Of a stretch of DNA of 61,641 nucleotides, positions 9,917 to 18,344 are shown piece by piece. Source of the stretch: Pseudomonas kitaguniensis (GTDB lineage Bacteria; Pseudomonadota; Gammaproteobacteria; Pseudomonadales; Pseudomonadaceae). The position numbers and the translations under genes were made by a program. The DNA is taken from positions 1 to 61,641 of the forward strand of contig NZ_VUAZ01000078.1 in assembly GCF_009296165.1 (NCBI RefSeq), in the 5' to 3' direction. The notes beneath the pieces were generated by a model that worked only from the letters and a program-made list of their open reading frames with translations, ran no database searches and was not told the DNA's origin. How positions within the stretch are numbered: the first letter of the stretch is position 1; every line of letters starts with the position of its first letter.

Positions 9917-10606
9917 ATGCTCCGTAACTCCCTTCGCCTTACGGCCCTGTGTGCCGGCCTGCTGCTCGGCGCCAATGCCATGGCCTTGAACCTTGGCAGC
10001 CTGTCACAAAGTGATGCCAGCGGCGGGCTCAAAGATGCACTCACCCAAGGCGCACAGATCGCCGTGAAACAACTGGGCGTTCCCGGTGGTTTCAGCAACA
10101 ACCCCGAGGTAAAAATCGGCCTGCCCGGCAAGCTCGGCAAAGTCGCCGATAAACTGAAACTGTTTGGCATGGGCGATCAGGTCACTCAACTCGAAACCAG
10201 CATGAACAAGGCGGCTGAAACCGCCGTGACCCAAGCGCAACCGATCTTGGTCAATGCGGTGAAAAACATGAGCGTGACCGACGCCAAGGGCATCCTCAGC
10301 GGTGGCCAGGACTCGGCTACCCAGTACCTGAACAAAAGCAGCCGTGAAGAAATTCGCGCCAAGTTCCTGCCGATCGTCAAGGCCGCCACCGACAAGGTTG
10401 GCGTTGCTCAACAGTACAACGCACTGGCCGGCAAGGCTGCCGCGTTTGGCGCGGTTGATGCCAAAAGCGCCAACGTCGAAAGTTACGTGACCGAACAGGC
10501 GCTGGACGGCTTGTTCAAGATGATCGCGCAACAGGAAGAGACCATTCGCAAGAACCCGGCGGCTGCGGCCACCAGCTTGGCGAAGAAGGTGTTCGGCGCG
10601 TTGTAA
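9917..10606 (+). CDS. DUF4197 domain-containing periplasmic protein
   Basis: A 229-aa protein with a Sec signal peptide (about residues 1-24, ending ANAMA). The mature part is largely helical and contains the DUF4197 pattern, including SGGLKDALTQGAQIAVKQL at its start and a SREEIRAKFLPIV segment in the middle. Function is unknown. RBS AAGGAAG lies nine bases before the ATG. It is the third gene of the plsB cluster (PA3675 equivalent). In PAO1 the next gene is mexK; here the halogenase block intervenes. Confidence 0.88.
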   Translation: MLRNSLRLTALCAGLLLGANAMALNLGSLSQSDASGGLKDALTQGAQIAVKQLGVPGGFSNNPEVKIGLPGKLGKVADKLKLFGMGDQVTQLETSMNKAAETAVTQAQPILVNAVKNMSVTDAKGILSGGQDSATQYLNKSSREEIRAKFLPIVKAATDKVGVAQQYNALAGKAAAFGAVDAKSANVESYVTEQALDGLFKMIAQQEETIRKNPAAAATSLAKKVFGAL

Positions 10607-10630
10607 CCCGCCACGGCAAACACTCAATCA

Positions 10631-10670
10631 CTGCGCCAAGGCCGCTGATAACGGGCCTTGCGCAGTTGTT
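10631..10670 (+). terminator. Terminator-like hairpin after the DUF4197 gene
   Basis: CTGCGCCAAGGCC pairs with GGGCCTTGCGCAG around a short loop, followed by TTGTTT. It marks the end of the conserved plsB cluster and the left edge of the inserted block. Confidence 0.65.
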
Positions 10671-10684
10671 TCAGGCTAAGTGTC

Positions 10685-10972
10685 TCAACGGCTCAGCGTA
10701 AAAAGTGAGTACATCGTATAGGCCACTTGATGCTCATGGACCGGGTGTGCGTGCAGTTCTGTACGGTGCGGTTCGCCATGATGCGGCTTGGCTGGGCAGA
10801 CCTGCGCCAAACTCGCTTGGTATATCTCAGGGCGAGGACGATAACTACCGCCACCACCACACTCCGGCTTCCGCGGCGCGGCGTATTCAGATTCCCTGTT
10901 AGAGAATTTATTGGCCAGCAAAGCGCCGAGAAACGCACCTTTAAAAGCCGCAATAGCAGAAAAAATCGACAT
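10685..10972 (-). CDS. Small hypothetical protein
   Basis: A possible 95-aa protein beginning MSIFSAIAAFKGAFLGALLA. GGAG lies seven bases upstream of the ATG at 10972, which supports that start over longer versions of the frame. The N-terminal 20 residues are hydrophobic (single helix or signal). The rest is rich in Gly, Pro and His (GGGGSYRPRP, HAHPVHEH) and I do not recognise it. It lies just downstream of the exporter genes on the same strand, but 145 bases separate it from them. It may be a real accessory gene or a chance frame. Confidence 0.4.
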   Translation of the reverse strand: MSIFSAIAAFKGAFLGALLANKFSNRESEYAAPRKPECGGGGSYRPRPEIYQASLAQVCPAKPHHGEPHRTELHAHPVHEHQVAYTMYSLFTLSR

Positions 10973-11116
10973 TTGACACTCCGTAAACTGATTGAAATAG
11001 GTCCGACCGCCAAATGGCGAAGTCGAAACCCGCGCCTGTCCATCAGGCAATTCTGAGTGGAGTGAAAAGATTTAACGTTCCAAATGCCGAGATGCCGGTT
11101 TGCATCGTCATGTAAA

Positions 11117-11746
11117 TCAGTGAATAACCGAGCCCGCCAGTCGCCCCAGCATCAGCGTGGCAAAACAGCAGATGGCCACGGAGGTTGCCCGATTGATTTT
11201 CAACGGCGTAAGCCACGTCTTTTCAACCCCTTCGAACCGACTGCCTAACACAATCCAGGCCGACCCTACCGGTATCACCACCAACGCCAGCGTGGCCATA
11301 AACCCGGCATAACCCTGTAGCGAGGCAAATGCACCGATCGGCGCGATAAACGAAGCGATCAACAGGCCTTTCGGGTTCATCACCGTGAGCCAGAAGAAAT
11401 ACACGCCGCCGAAACGATCGTGGCTCGACTCCACGCTGGCGTTGTTGCGTTGCCAGAGCGTGTAGGAAAGTTGCAGCAGGTAGCAGACAGCCGCCAACTG
11501 CGCGGCTTTCACAGCCCATGGCGACCAGGCGGATAAATAGAACAGCGCCGCGCCCCAAACAGATACTTGAAGCAGATAAGCCAAGCATTCGATAAACGCC
11601 ATGCGCCACGAAGCAGCGAACCCAAACAGCACCCCAGCGCGCATTAACAGGGTGTTTGTCGGCCCAGGTACGACCAGTAGCAACACCAGCGCAGAAACGG
11701 TCGCAAACATGAAGATAGTCCTCGGCTGAACATGCATTTTTTCCAT
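11117..11746 (-). CDS. LysE/RhtB-family amino-acid exporter (second copy)
   Basis: A 209-aa polytopic inner-membrane protein of the LysE/RhtB superfamily, whose members export amino acids and derivatives. The signature VVPGPTNTLLMRAGVLFGF is at the N-terminus, followed by about six hydrophobic segments. It lies 12 bases after the previous exporter gene and ends the halogenase operon, so its substrate is probably the operon product or a pathway intermediate. The ATG three codons in (11737) has a slightly better leader than the ATG at 11746, so the exact start is open. It is clearly diverged from its neighbour, so this is not a recent duplication. Confidence 0.85.
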   Translation of the reverse strand: MEKMHVQPRTIFMFATVSALVLLLVVPGPTNTLLMRAGVLFGFAASWRMAFIECLAYLLQVSVWGAALFYLSAWSPWAVKAAQLAAVCYLLQLSYTLWQRNNASVESSHDRFGGVYFFWLTVMNPKGLLIASFIAPIGAFASLQGYAGFMATLALVVIPVGSAWIVLGSRFEGVEKTWLTPLKINRATSVAICCFATLMLGRLAGSVIH

Positions 11747-11758
11747 CTATCGATAGCA

Positions 11759-12370
11759 CTACGACGCCAACGTGAATGACCAGGCAAGCGTTGCTACCAT
11801 CAAAATCGCGAAGCTTACGTTAAGTCGTCGACTCCAAGTGGGGTGGATAAACAACCTGCGCATCCTGCTGCCCGCAAACAGCCATAAAAAGTCGAAAACC
11901 ACACACACCGACAGACAGATCAGCGCCTTTGCAGCCTGTTCCCAAGCAGGTGTCGCGCCCAAGGTGAAACTGCCTAACAACGCCGCAAACGCGGCATACG
12001 CCTTGATGTTCGCGACACCCAACACAAAGCCTGCGCCCCAGCCCGGCGTGGCCGCAGCGTGTTCCTCGTTGAGGGGCGGCGCAGTACCAATGCGAAATGC
12101 CAGCCATAAAATATAAACAATCGAAACGACCGTCAGTGATGTGGCCAGCACCGGGAAGCGGTGCAAGACCACATAGAGCCCCGTGCCCACCAACGCCATC
12201 GAGATCGCCAGCCCTGCCGTGATCCCGACGAAAAACTGAACAGAGCGCCGCATGCCATAGGCCGCCCCGCTCGCCGCCAATGCCAGGGTGGCGGGTCCGG
12301 GGCTGGCGAGTAAGACGATGGCTGCGACGGTGAAGGTCAATACCGCTGAGTAAATGGGGGGTTCGGGCAT
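11759..12370 (-). CDS. LysE/RhtB-family amino-acid exporter (first copy)
   Basis: A 203-aa polytopic membrane protein with the LysE-family motif LLASPGPATLALAASGAAYG and about six membrane segments. It starts 33 bases after the PLP-enzyme gene and 12 bases before the second exporter gene, in one transcription unit with the halogenase. A good RBS (GGAGACG) precedes the ATG. Export of a non-protein amino acid would both protect the cell and deliver the product; this role is inferred from context. The substrate cannot be read from sequence. Confidence 0.87.
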   Translation of the reverse strand: MPEPPIYSAVLTFTVAAIVLLASPGPATLALAASGAAYGMRRSVQFFVGITAGLAISMALVGTGLYVVLHRFPVLATSLTVVSIVYILWLAFRIGTAPPLNEEHAAATPGWGAGFVLGVANIKAYAAFAALLGSFTLGATPAWEQAAKALICLSVCVVFDFLWLFAGSRMRRLFIHPTWSRRLNVSFAILMVATLAWSFTLAS

Positions 12371-12403
12371 ATACGTCTCCTCTGCAGCACCGCGGGTACC
12401 GAC

Positions 12404-13729
12404 TTAGCGGGGCAGTCCGTTTTCGTGGCAGTAGTAGACAGTCCGGTGGTTCTTCATAAAATCGATCACGCTATCAGCAATGGCCATCGGGTCCGCGTTG
12501 TGCAACAGCACCTTGGCAATTTGCTCGGCTATCCAGGCCATTTCCGGCGCCTTCATACCCAGGCGGGTAACCTCGACGGTGCCCAGCCGAATGCCTGTTT
12601 CGTTGTACGGATCCGTGTCCCAAGGCAGCGGCATTTCGTTGGTTATGATATTGGCGGCCGTGAGCCGCTGCACCGCCTCACGGCCGCTGGCAAAGGGTTT
12701 TGAATCAATCACGATCTGATGGGTTCGGGTGTAACCCTGCTCTCGATAGAAGGCGGTCACGCCCCTGCGATCCAAATGCATGGCCAGCGCCTGCGCGTTA
12801 CTCACCACCTGTTTCATATAAGTCTGCCCGTACTCCAGCATCTCGGTGGCTGCCACGGCGAGCGCCGCCACGCGGTTGATCTGATGGCTGCCAGTCAGGG
12901 TGGGGAAAATAGCATCGTGCAGCCGCGCGGTTAATGCGCCATCGTTCCACACCATCACTCCGCCCTGCGGGCCACTGAACGTTTTGCCGGAGGAGCCGGT
13001 CATGAGGTCAGCGCCTTCTGCCAACGGGTCTTGAAACATTCCGGCACTGACCAAGCCCAATTGATGAGCTGCATCGAAATAGACCTTTCCACCCCAGGGT
13101 GAAACGATTCCCTTGATGTCGGCCACCGGGAGCGGGAACAGGGTCAGTGTCATACCCAACCCAACCAACGCCGGTTTCAGGGTCTGCGCCACTTCACTAA
13201 AGCGCGTGAGGTCGATTTCTGCAGTCTTGTGCACAAAAGGAATGTCCCAGACCTTGAGCCCACGCACACCGGGCGGCCCGTTGGTTCGGTTGCTGGTGTC
13301 ACCGCCCCTGATCACCGGCACCGTCATGACGTTGTCTTCGGGACGGGCCAGCGCCGTGTACGCCGCAAGTACGGCTGCCATACCGCCCATTAATCGATGA
13401 TCAGCATGCCGAGCGCGCAACGTGACTTTCAACAGCTCCACGCAAAGCGATTCCAACTCATCGATATGCTTCATGCCGGAAAAAAAACGGTTGTCACGTC
13501 CGATATGCCCGCCCGATGCACGCGTACCGACTTCACTCGACAGCAACGCGCGCACGCTCGGGCTGGTGGGCGACTCGGCGGCGACAAGATTGATGCATTG
13601 CTGCCCGCGCCACCGTTCGTTTCGAACCACTGCTGCCTTGACCAGTTCGGCCATGGCTGCGTGTGATTGCGCCTCTTTTAGTAAGGTGCTGGCGTGCTGG
13701 AGACATTCAGTATCGTGCATGACTTGCAT
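12404..13729 (-). CDS. pazB: SHMT-like fold-type I PLP enzyme, PazB-like candidate
   Basis: A 441-aa relative of serine hydroxymethyltransferase. SHMT landmarks present are E52 in NLVAAESPTSPSV, D219 and H222 in YFDAAHQLGL, and the Schiff-base lysine candidate K249 in TGSSGKTFSGPQGG. Housekeeping GlyA has THK before that lysine; the GSSGKTF version here points to a changed reaction. It sits 35 bases downstream of the predicted lysine halogenase. From memory, PazB of P. azotoformans is a PLP enzyme that uses 4-chlorolysine and closes a cyclopropane by displacing chloride, giving pazamine. I infer the same role; the symbol is tentative. An ATG three codons in (13720) has a better-spaced GGGA and may be the true start. 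An aldolase or beta/gamma-elimination activity is the alternative. Confidence 0.75.
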   Translation of the reverse strand: MQVMHDTECLQHASTLLKEAQSHAAMAELVKAAVVRNERWRGQQCINLVAAESPTSPSVRALLSSEVGTRASGGHIGRDNRFFSGMKHIDELESLCVELLKVTLRARHADHRLMGGMAAVLAAYTALARPEDNVMTVPVIRGGDTSNRTNGPPGVRGLKVWDIPFVHKTAEIDLTRFSEVAQTLKPALVGLGMTLTLFPLPVADIKGIVSPWGGKVYFDAAHQLGLVSAGMFQDPLAEGADLMTGSSGKTFSGPQGGVMVWNDGALTARLHDAIFPTLTGSHQINRVAALAVAATEMLEYGQTYMKQVVSNAQALAMHLDRRGVTAFYREQGYTRTHQIVIDSKPFASGREAVQRLTAANIITNEMPLPWDTDPYNETGIRLGTVEVTRLGMKAPEMAWIAEQIAKVLLHNADPMAIADSVIDFMKNHRTVYYCHENGLPR

Positions 13730-13764
13730 CCCATGGAGTCACGTGACAACCAGACCCGCGTTTT

Positions 13765-14529
13765 TCAAGTGGTTTTTTTTGCAGCCTCTACGTGTTGGTC
13801 TTCCCACCAGCGATCATTGCCGTGAAGGTGCCGGGTGAGATCTTTTTCAGCCGCCCACGTCATGTTGAGGATGATTCGAGTGGCATCCTCATTGAGTGGA
13901 ATGGTGCGGTGCAGCGTGGTATCCGTGCGCAGGAAATAAATATCCCCCGTCTTGAAGCCGTAGGTCGCAATCGGATTACTGCACAACAGTTCGTGGATTC
14001 GGGGGTTGGATTTATTCCACGAGGTATGAGGCACACATTGCAGCATCCCGCCCTTGGCGACAGAAGGCGTTTCGATAATCCAGATCAGCGCAAAACTGTA
14101 ATCACCCCAATGCCACCCGTGGGTATCACCTTTGCGCTCCTGCTTGGTGATCAGATACTCCTCGTCCCTGGAGACAGACGCGACAACCCTCGTACCGGCA
14201 ATCAGCGACAAGGTGTCGAGCAGTACGGCAGACTTCGACAGCGCATTGATCAACGGGCTGTTTTCAGCGATAAACTCGCTGCGCACCACACTCATGTATC
14301 GCGGTGTGTTGTCGGTGGTTGCCAAGTGCAAGTCACGGCGCTCAAGTTGGCGGTCGATCAAATCATTGACTTCAGCCGTTACCTTTTCACGCAACGCATC
14401 ATCGACTATATCGCGCACCCTTATAAATCCGTTACGGGAGAACTCATGACGCAGCGACAAAACCTCTTCCTCAGGAAAGTTGGCATGGTGATATTGCTGC
14501 AAACACGCTTCATCAAGTGCGTCGTTCAT
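13765..14529 (-). CDS. pazA: Non-haem iron/2-oxoglutarate radical amino-acid halogenase, BesD/PazA-like
   Basis: A 254-aa cupin-fold oxygenase. The iron-binding triad is H140-W141-G142 plus H207: glycine replaces the Asp/Glu ligand of hydroxylases, which frees a site for chloride and is the hallmark of radical halogenases. Residues I recall for the lysine chlorinase BesD (R74, E120, H134, H137, G139, D140, H204, N219, T221, W238, W239) all occur here shifted by +3 (R77, E123, H137, H140, G142, D143, H207, N222, T224, W241, W242). R218 is the likely 2-oxoglutarate clamp. This supports chlorination of free lysine, or a close relative, at C4. It heads the operon; GAGGAA precedes the ATG. General annotation would call it a phytanoyl-CoA dioxygenase-like protein, which hides the HxG substitution. 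The paz name rests on recalled literature. Confidence 0.85.
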   Translation of the reverse strand: MNDALDEACLQQYHHANFPEEEVLSLRHEFSRNGFIRVRDIVDDALREKVTAEVNDLIDRQLERRDLHLATTDNTPRYMSVVRSEFIAENSPLINALSKSAVLLDTLSLIAGTRVVASVSRDEEYLITKQERKGDTHGWHWGDYSFALIWIIETPSVAKGGMLQCVPHTSWNKSNPRIHELLCSNPIATYGFKTGDIYFLRTDTTLHRTIPLNEDATRIILNMTWAAEKDLTRHLHGNDRWWEDQHVEAAKKTT

Positions 14530-14677
14530 TTCAATTCCTCGAAAAATAAATCAAGTTGAAATAGAGACTGGCCGCAAAACAATAGGCAGTCCTTTTCAAA
14601 AAATCCATTATTTTCTGAGGGTTCTGTGGTATGTAAGATTTTCCCGCTATTTCATCAATGTTCGTAAGGTCCATCTA
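14530..14677. promoter_or_regulatory. Divergent promoter region between halogenase operon and Lrp gene
   Basis: 148 AT-rich bases separate the two divergent starts. RBSs are visible at both ends (GAGGAA for the halogenase on the minus strand, AAGG for the regulator on the plus strand). A TATGTAAGAT stretch near 14628-14637 could be a -10 for the regulator. I see no clear Lrp box, but divergent Lrp-type regulators usually bind such spacers. Confidence 0.45.
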
Positions 14678-15133
14678 ATGAAAAAGCTTCCAAAGAGCGG
14701 TAAAAAACCAGACCCGATTGACCGTGCGATTATTCTTGCCCTTCACCAGAACGCGCGCATGTCGATACGCGCGCTGAGTCGTCAAGTCGGCTTGTCTGCG
14801 CCGGGCTGCAGCGAACGCCTCAAGCGCCTGGAAGTCTCAGGCGTCATCAGCGGGTTCAGCGTTGCCTTGGGTGCCCAGGCCTTGGGCTATGCCTTGCAAG
14901 CGTTGGTAAGGGTTAAACCCTTTACGGAGAAGTTCCAGGCGGTTGAACGGTTACTCGCGCAAATGCCTGAATGCGTGGTGTGTTACAAAATCACTGGCGA
15001 CGACAGTTTCGTCTGCCATCTCTATATCGCATCTGTTAGCCACCTGGACCTTGCACTGCAAAAAATTACAGCACTGGCTGACACACATACATCCATTATA
15101 AAAACAGTCGTGACGAAACTACCCACATTCTAA
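14678..15133 (+). CDS. Lrp/AsnC-family transcriptional regulator
   Basis: A 151-aa regulator with an N-terminal winged helix-turn-helix (about residues 15-65; NARMSIRALSRQVGLS and SERLKRLEVSGVISGF) and a C-terminal RAM/AsnC ligand-binding domain (about 75-150). Family members sense amino acids. It is divergent from the halogenase operon with 148 bases between, so it probably controls that operon in response to lysine, the modified amino acid or a related signal. This is inferred from arrangement. It is one of two Lrp-type placements typical next to LysE exporters. Confidence 0.88.
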   Translation: MKKLPKSGKKPDPIDRAIILALHQNARMSIRALSRQVGLSAPGCSERLKRLEVSGVISGFSVALGAQALGYALQALVRVKPFTEKFQAVERLLAQMPECVVCYKITGDDSFVCHLYIASVSHLDLALQKITALADTHTSIIKTVVTKLPTF

Positions 15134-15267
15134 ACAACCCTGCGAGAGTTAGGCATCCGTTAATAGCAGCCATTGACTGTCGGCCCTTTCCTACTTGCCT
15201 GTATCAAACTTAAACACTACCGGGCGCATGCATCTATAGCCACGCGCCCTGTTATTGAACTGTTTGC

Positions 15268-18200
15268 TTATACGTGCCGAGTTTCCTTCCTGACTCGAAA
15301 CCACGCAGCATACAGCGCAGGCAGGAACAATAGCGTCAACGCCGTCGCGACAATTAATCCGCCCATGATCGCCACGGCCATCGGCCCGAAGAACACGCTG
15401 CGTGACAGCGGAATCATCGCCAGCACCGCCGCCAGGGCTGTCAGCACAATCGGCCGGAAGCGTCGGACGGTGGCTTCGATGATTGCCTGCCATTGCGGCA
15501 GGCCAGCGTTGATGTCTTGTTCGATCTGGTCCACCAGGATCACCGAGTTACGCATGATCATGCCTGACAGCGCGATGGTCCCGAGCATGGCGACAAAGCC
15601 GAACGGCTGGCGGAACAGCAGCAGGAACAAGGTCACGCCGATCAAGCCCAGCGGTGCCGTCAGAAACACCATGGCAGTGCGCGAAAAGCTGCGCAGTTGC
15701 AGCATCAGCAACGTCAGCACCACCACGATAAACAGTGGCACGCCGGCCTTGACCGAGTTCTGGCCACGCGCGGAGTCCTCGACGGTGCCGCCCACTTCAA
15801 TCAGGTAGCCGTCGGGCAGTTCGGTGCGCACGTCGGCAAGGGTCGGCAGAATTTGCTGCACCAACGTCGCCGGTTGTTCCTTGCCGTAGATGTCGGCGCG
15901 CACGGTCACGGTCGGCAGGCGGTTGCGGTGCCAGATGACGCCCTCTTCAAAACCATATTCGAGGGTGGCGATCTGCGACAGCGCCACGCTTTTGCCATTG
16001 TCGGTGGGCACCGCCAGGCTGGGCAGCAGCGATAATTCGGTGCGTTCATGCACGGTGCCGCGCATGAGGATTTCGATCAACTCGTTGTCCTCGCGGTATT
16101 GGCTGACGGTGGCCCCGGTGAGTGAACGCTGCAGGAATTTCGACAGGTTGGCGGTGCTCACGCCGAGTGCGCGGGCGCGGTCCTGGTCGATATTGAGGTA
16201 GACGATCTTGCTCGGCTCTTCCCAGTCCAGGTGCACGTTGACCACGTGGGTATTTTCGCGAACTTTGGCCGCCACTTTGCGCGCCAGGGCGCGGACTTGT
16301 TCGATGTGCTCGCCGGTCACTCGAAACTGCACCGGGTAACCCACGGGCGGGCCGTTCTCCAGGCGCGTGACACGCGAGCGCAGCGCGGGGAATTGCTCGT
16401 TAAGGGTTTCGATCAGCCATGTGCGCTGGCTTTCGCGCTCTTCGATGGTCTTCGCCAACACCACAAATTGCGCAAAGCTGACCGCTGGCAGTTGCTGGTC
16501 CAGCGGCAGGTAGAAGCGCGGCGAACCGGTGCCCACGTAGGCCACATAGTTGTCGATGCCGGCGTGTTCCTGCAGCAAGGCCTCCAGGCGTTTGACCTGC
16601 TCGGCGGTGTTGCTCAGGGAAGCGCCCTCAGCCAGTTTCAGGTCGACCATCAGCTCGAGTCGACCCGAGGCCGGGAAAAACTGTTGCGGCACAAAGCGGA
16701 ACAGCGCGACCGAGCCGATAAACAACAACAGCGTGAGGATGATCACGGTTTTGCGCCTGCGCACGCACCATTCGACCAAACCTCTTACGCGCTGGTAGAA
16801 GGGTGTGCCATAGGGATCAGGCCCGTCAGCGCCATGTTTGGCCGCATGAATTTTCGCCAGGTCCGGCAGGAGTTTTGCTCCCAGGTACGGCACGAACACC
16901 ACGGCAGCAACCCATGAGGCGAGCAGTGCGATGGTCACCACCTGAAAAATCGAGCGGGTGTATTCGCCGGTGCTCGATTGCGCGGTGGCAATCGGCAGAA
17001 AGCCCGCTGCCGTAATCAATGTGCCGGTGAGCATCGGGAACGCCGTGCTGGTCCAGGCGAAGCTGGCAGCCTTGAGCCGGTCGTAGCCCTGCTCCATTTT
17101 GATCGCCATCATTTCCACGGCGATGATGGCGTCATCCACCAGCAGGCCCAACGCCAGCACCAGTGCGCCGAGGGAAATTTTGTGCAACCCGATGCCGAGG
17201 TAATACATGCAGGCAAAGGTCATCGCCAATACCAGCGGAATCGCCAGGGCCACCACCATGCCAGTGCGCATGCCGAGCGAGAAGAAACTCACCAGCAGCA
17301 CGATGGCCAACGCCTCCGCCAGCACCTGGACGAATTCTCCGACGCTGGTTTTCACCGCCGCCGGTTGGTCCGACACCTTGCGCAGTTCCATGCCAGCCGG
17401 AAGGTTCTTCTGCAACCGTGCGAATTCGGCTTCAAGCGCCTTGCCCAATACCAGAATATCGCCGCCGTCACGCATCGCCACCGCCAGCCCGATGGCGTCC
17501 GCGCCCATGTAACGCATGCGCGGTGCCGGGGGGTCATTGAAACCCCGCTGAATCTCGGCCACGTCGCCAATACGGAACGTGCGGTCACCGACGCGAATCG
17601 GGAAGTTGCGGATTTCTTCAACCGTCTTGAAGTTGCCCGACACACGCAGTTGCACACGCTCGCTCGGGGTTTCAAAGAAGCCCGCCGTAGAGACGGCGTT
17701 CTGCTCCTGCAACGCCTGCTGCACCGCCGCCAATGGCAGGCCGAGCGTGGCGAGTTTGAGGTTAGACAGCTCGATCCAGATCTTCTCGTCCTGTAGGCCG
17801 AGTAGCTCAACCTTGCCCACATCCGGTACGCGTTGCAGTTGAATCTGGATGCGGTCGGCGTAGTCCTTGAGCACGGCGTAATCGAAACCGTCGCCCGTCA
17901 GGGCGTAGATGTTGCCGAACGTGGTGCCGAATTCATCGTTGAAAACGGCCCCTGAATGTCCGGCGGCAAGGTCTGGCGAATATCGCTGATCTTCTTGCGC
18001 ACCTGGTACCACAGCTCGGGAATTTGCGATGAGTGCATCGAATCACGGGCCATAAAGGTGACCTGCGATTCGCCGGGGCGCGAGAACGAAACAATGCGCT
18101 CGTACTCGCCGGTCTCCATCAGTTTTTTCTCGATACGCTCGGTGACCTGACGCGCCACCTCTTGGGCCGTGGCCCCGGGCCAGTTGGTTTTGATCACCAT

Positions 18201-18338
18201 GGCCTTGAAAGTGAACGGCGGGTCTTCGCTTTGCCCCAGCTTGGTGTAGGACAGAGTACCGACCACCGCCAGCAGGATCATCAGGAACAGTACGATCTGG
18301 CGATTACGCAACGCCCATTCGGAAAGATTGAAACGCAT
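15268..18338 (-). pseudogene. mexK: RND efflux pump inner-membrane subunit (MexK-like), interrupted by a 1-base deletion
   Basis: This is a proton-driven resistance-nodulation-division pump subunit. The N-terminal piece (18338 to about 17945) begins MRFNLSEWALRNRQIVLFLM and runs to PPDIQGPF; the remaining 900 residues (FNDEFGTTFGN to RKETRHV) lie in another frame. Sequence on the minus strand reads CCGTTTTCAAC where CCGTTTTTCAAC would restore FFNDEF, so one T is missing at 17942-17945. Corrected length is 1023 aa, normal for RND pumps. It lies six bases after mexJ. Neighbours (plsB cluster, mexJ, mexL, rsmJ) match PA3673 to PA3680, where MexJK exports triclosan and other compounds. A sequencing error in a homopolymer is more likely than a real mutation. 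Confidence 0.85.
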
Positions 18339-18344
18339 CGGGGA

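Noticed and set aside
12404..13729. Housekeeping glyA (serine hydroxymethyltransferase)
   Set aside because: The lysine loop differs from GlyA (GSSGKTF instead of THK), and the gene sits in an operon with a halogenase and exporters, not with folate or glycine genes.
13765..14529. Ordinary phytanoyl-CoA dioxygenase-like hydroxylase
   Set aside because: The carboxylate iron ligand is Gly (HWG), and the lysine-binding residues of BesD are conserved at a constant offset.
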